Source: Bacteroidales bacterium
Lineage (GTDB): Bacteria > Bacteroidota > Bacteroidia > Bacteroidales > FEN-979
Reading direction: 5' to 3'
Assembly (NCBI GenBank): GCA_014860625.1
Contig: JACZJJ010000074.1
Coordinates: 1 to 36,271, forward strand
Length of the DNA: 36,271 nucleotides
The notes under the pieces were generated by a model. That model had not been told where the DNA came from. It was given only the letters and a program-made list of their open reading frames with translations, and made no database searches. Positions 34,601-36,271 of the stretch are shown here, one piece after another (within the stretch, counting starts at the first letter, position 1; every line of letters begins with the position of its first letter). Both the position numbers and the translations under genes were made by a program.

Positions 34601-35459
34601 GTCCGAATGAGACATGTGCCACATCCTTGATCCGGACCGGCACGTTATTCCGAACGGTAATTACCGAGTTGTCCAGGTCACTCAAACTCTTGATATAGCC
34701 CAATCCCCTGATCAGGTATTCCACCTGGTTCATTTCGATGGTTTCGGCCCCGATGTCGAGGTTGCTTTTCCTGACAGCCGTCATCACATCCATCAACGAG
34801 ACCCCGTATGCTTTCAGCGCATCGGGGTTGACATCAACCTGGTACTCCTTGATGAAGCCTCCCACGGAAGCCACTTCAGAGACCCCTTTGGCGGTAGCCA
34901 GACTATATTTCACATAAAAATCCTGCAGTGTGCGGAGTTCCTGCGGACTCCAGCCACCGGTGGGCTTGCCGGTCTTTGGATCCCGGCCCTCCAGCGTATA
35001 CCAGTATATCTGTCCAAGAGCTGTGGCATCCGGGCCCAGGGTTGGCTGAACACCCTGCGGCAACGTCCCTGTAGGCAACGAGTTTAATTTCTCCAGAATC
35101 CGGGATCGACTCCAGTAAAAGTCGACATCATCGTTAAAAATGATGTAAATAAACGACATCCCAAACATGGAGGTGCTGCGGATGGTGCTTACACCAGGGA
35201 TTCCAAGCAACGCAGAGGAGAGTGGATAGGTTACCTGATCCTCGATATCTTTGGGAGACCGTCCCATCCATTCTGTGGCTACAATCTGCTGATTCTCACC
35301 AATGTCGGGGATAGCATCCACCGGGACAGGATCTCGCGGGAGAAAATCGATGGGCCAGTTAAACGGAGCAGTAACCAATCCCCAACCGATGAAGGTCAGC
35401 AGCAGGAGCATGGAGACCAACCGGTTTTTCAGGAAATATCCAATGATTTTGTTGAGCAT
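31632..35459 (-). CDS. cusA: CusA-type heavy-metal RND efflux pump
   Basis: 1275 residues, about 230 longer than E. coli CusA. The start (PVDAIPDIGENQQIVATEWMGRSPKDIEDQVTYPL) and GVMVDVGIIYVENIVRH in the membrane part are typical of the HME subgroup of RND pumps. Met residues fitting the CusA metal-binding triad are seen in LLMPTSMPHTS, VQMFENTINY and LVMLSTGMRAPMG. It takes Cu(+)/Ag(+) from periplasm or cytoplasm and drives it out with protons, together with the adaptor and channel. The added length lies mainly after the first membrane block (FDKKRIRLWWNGLLILAGIL to FDKIFGWAANGLQAIHLD) and contains several extra hydrophobic segments. First gene of the tight part of the island; the stop is embedded in a repeat array. 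Confidence 0.94.
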   Translation of the reverse strand: MLNKIIGYFLKNRLVSMLLLLTFIGWGLVTAPFNWPIDFLPRDPVPVDAIPDIGENQQIVATEWMGRSPKDIEDQVTYPLSSALLGIPGVSTIRSTSMFGMSFIYIIFNDDVDFYWSRSRILEKLNSLPTGTLPQGVQPTLGPDATALGQIYWYTLEGRDPKTGKPTGGWSPQELRTLQDFYVKYSLATAKGVSEVASVGGFIKEYQVDVNPDALKAYGVSLMDVMTAVRKSNLDIGAETIEMNQVEYLIRGLGYIKSLSDLDNSVITVRNNVPVRIKDVAHVSFGPAPRRGGLDKEGSEAVGAVVVARYGSNPMEVINNVKDKIKEIEQGLPQKVLPDGTISKVTIIPFYDRTGLIRETIGTLESALSHEILISIIVIIVLLLNMRASIIISGLLPVAVLMTFIIMRYLGVEANIVALSGIAIAIGVMVDVGIIYVENIVRHIEMPENEGARGPKLVKLIQEATMEVSPAVTVALSTTIVSFLPVFFMMASEGKLFRPLAFTKTFALTASFILGVVVLPTLAYFLFSLRFDKKRIRLWWNGLLILAGILLVAIWGDWPALALSAIGINNLLKPQWEKRYTHLHTLINIAIILLFAMYYLAAEWLPLGAHNSSIVNFLFVLGIIGLILGALSIVVHYYEPMLRWCLKHKWKFLSLPVITILFGAVIWLGFDKIFGWAANGLQAIHLDVRETAFWRGADKSFPGIGKEFMPALDEGSFLLMPTSMPHTSIEKNLDYIEKLDRGLISIPEVEMAVGKWGRVNSALDPAPVQMFENTINYRPEFILDENGHRMRFKVDKEDNFVLIDETTYHPDRDGFRIIPADSLIPEKGGEYFRQWRSFLKSPDDIWKEIVKVTNLPGLTSAPKLQPIETRLVMLSTGMRAPMGIKVYGPDLESIEEAGLAFEQAMKDVPSVKAASVFYDRAVGAPYLEINLDREAMARYGLTVSDVQEILEVAVGGMTLSTSVEGRERFPIRVRYARELRDNPEDLGRILVPTMTGAQIPLNEVASIDYVKGAQMIRSENTFLVGYVIFDKHPGIAEVNVVEEADKILKQKIEDGELQLPKNVTYKFAGNYEQQVRATKQLLILVPISLILIFLLLYFQFRTITASLIHFSGVFVAFAGGFIMLWLYGEGWFMDFSVAGMNMRDLFQMHTINLSVAVWVGFIALFGIATNDGVIMGTYIHQVFERKKPSTVFEVQEAVVEAGKKRVRPAMMTAATAIIALLPVLTSTGKGADIMVPMAIPTFGGMIIQMMTMFVVPVLQAIWRENAVRRETRNKK

Positions 35460-35505
35460 TGTGTAATGAAATTTTAGATATCAATCAGTAATTCAAGGGC
35501 CTTCC

Positions 35506-35593
35506 CTTCGTGTCCTTTGTGTTATCCTTGGTGTTCCTTCGTGGTTAAAATATTTACCACAAAGGACTCAAAGTGCACACAAAGGGCTCAAAG
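35506..35593. repeat. Long imperfect inverted repeat between cusA and the Cys-rich gene
   Basis: The left arm (35506-35549, starting CTTCGTGTCCTTTGTGTT) and the right arm (35553-35593), read on the other strand (CTTTGAGCCCTTTGTGTG), match over about 40 nt with mismatches; the centre is GTGGTTAAAATATTTACCAC. Each arm is itself built of short G-TG-CCTT units. It may be a dispersed palindromic element or a strong mRNA structure; no T-run marks it as a normal terminator. Confidence 0.8.
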
Positions 35594-35619
35594 TATCTTC
35601 ACCGAAAACATCCAGTGAA

Positions 35620-36114
35620 TTAAGTAATATCTTCCGGGGAGGGAATTTTGATTGAATGAAGGAGGATTACGAGGGATCCACCCGCTCGGGGAGGCAACAC
35701 ATAAGAGTGGATGATGGGATCCAAAAAAATTGATTCATCCAGTGATCCGGCATCAGGCATCCGGAAATCAGGCATCTCGAAGGAGATCTCAGAAACAGCC
35801 AGTTCCTGAACCGGCATCATGAAGATGATCGGAGCTTTGAGATAAGTAACTTCGTTTTTGCACTTGTCGGGGTGCTCTGAATCACATGCGTCATGATTCT
35901 CATCGGTACAGCATGTGGGTCCCATCGGTCCCATCGGTTCAGTTGGTATCTCAGCAACAGCGCAACAACTATGATTGTGACCGGCAGGTTCGGCAGTCTG
36001 TGCCATTGGGACAGGGCATCCGCAGATATGATGATAAATTGCCACACCCGTGGTGCTGAAGAGCATCAGGGCTGCAAATATCATGATACTGAGTTGCCTG
36101 AGAACGGCCTGCAT
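35620..36114 (-). CDS. Small exported Cys/His-rich protein, HYC_CC_PP-like
   Basis: 164 residues with a hydrophobic N-terminus (about 7-26). Just after it comes YHHICGCPVPM, then HNHSCCAV, TCCTDENHDACDSEHPDKC and, near the end, a PPRAGGSLVILLHS segment. This order (HxxC after the signal, CC pairs, late PP motif) resembles the small family annotated in Bacteroidetes as HYC_CC_PP, often found next to metal efflux genes. Eleven Cys and many His make metal binding likely, but no function is established. It is upstream of cusA on the same strand, separated by 160 nt that contain the long inverted repeat, and has its own promoter. Confidence 0.75.
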   Translation of the reverse strand: MQAVLRQLSIMIFAALMLFSTTGVAIYHHICGCPVPMAQTAEPAGHNHSCCAVAEIPTEPMGPMGPTCCTDENHDACDSEHPDKCKNEVTYLKAPIIFMMPVQELAVSEISFEMPDFRMPDAGSLDESIFLDPIIHSYVLPPRAGGSLVILLHSIKIPSPEDIT

Positions 36115-36141
36115 AAGATGAATTATTTAGATATAAGACTA

Positions 36142-36173
36142 CAAAGATATAAAAAACTTGCGGGAGGTCCAAG
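36142..36173 (-). promoter_or_regulatory. Promoter of the Cys/His-rich gene and possibly the metal island
   Basis: Minus strand: CTTG at 36173-36170 (-33 box, TTG core), 20 nt, then TATCTTTG at 36149-36142 (-7 box). The start codon follows at 36114. No other clear promoter was found between here and the TonB receptor gene, so it may drive much of the island. Confidence 0.55.
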
Positions 36174-36246
36174 TTATTTTGAATCCTTTTAAATAACCAT
36201 TTCAAATAATAGCAGCCTTACAGAGCAGTGGTGCAAATACAAATTT

Positions 36247-36271
36247 ATTTCGCTATTTCGCTACCTCGCTA
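36247..36271. repeat. Octamer array cut by the right edge
   Basis: ATTTCGCT x2 (36247-36262), then ACCTCGCT (36263-36270) and one further base. It continues beyond the window. By analogy with the other arrays it may mark the end of a minus-strand gene just outside. Confidence 0.75.

Overview
The window looks like chromosomal DNA from an environmental member of the Bacteroidota (Bacteroidetes). Three large secreted proteins end in a type IX secretion (T9SS) C-terminal sorting domain. A TonB-dependent receptor starts with a carboxypeptidase-regulatory-like domain. Several genes are preceded by the Bacteroidetes -7 box TAnnTTTG, two of them with a TTTG -33 box 19-20 nt upstream, and Shine-Dalgarno sequences are almost absent. 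The genus cannot be told from the sequence alone.

Layout: (1) positions 1-5003, minus strand: a phenylalanine/tyrosine to fumarate + acetoacetate operon in the order hmgA, hpd, fah, flavin reductase, aromatic amino acid hydroxylase (cut by the left edge), driven by a well-formed promoter at 5026-5056. (2) 5113-12975, plus strand: an apparent four-gene unit with a giant Asp-box/PKD T9SS protein, an M14 zinc carboxypeptidase with PKD and T9SS domain, a small NTF2/DUF4440-like lipoprotein and an MFS transporter. (3) 13006-17103: a GNAT acetyltransferase, an exported choloylglycine-hydrolase-family Ntn hydrolase, an AT-richer delta-60-repeat T9SS protein, and a 0.5 kb stretch with remnants, including a diverged copy of the 3' end of the hydrolase gene. 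(4) 17104-20616: mtgA and ppdK. (5) 20619-36114, minus strand: a copper/silver-type metal resistance island, read in the order Cys/His-rich exported protein, CusA, TolC/CusC-like channel, CusB with a fused HMA domain, periplasmic HMA protein, P1B ATPase, TonB receptor, then a multi-sensor histidine kinase with a periplasmic CxxCH motif.

The most unusual signal is a set of short tandem arrays with 7-nt (sometimes 8-nt) units. The unit sequence differs from site to site, but the position is strikingly constant: arrays start on or within a few nucleotides of a stop codon and often fill the whole gap to the next start codon (615-546, 2683-2549, 3843-3816, 31654-31585 and others). In hpd such an array lies inside the N-terminal coding sequence, where gain or loss of one 7-nt unit would shift the frame. 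Two inverted-repeat elements (2589-2609 and 35506-35593) occur in the same kind of junction.

Working together: the first operon opens aromatic amino acids to central metabolites. The secreted proteins suggest extracellular protein or peptide degradation that could supply such amino acids. The last region moves copper-like metals out of the periplasm and cytoplasm, with several separate Cys/Met/His-rich modules likely handing metal between components. No tRNA, rRNA, CRISPR array, transposase or phage gene was seen.
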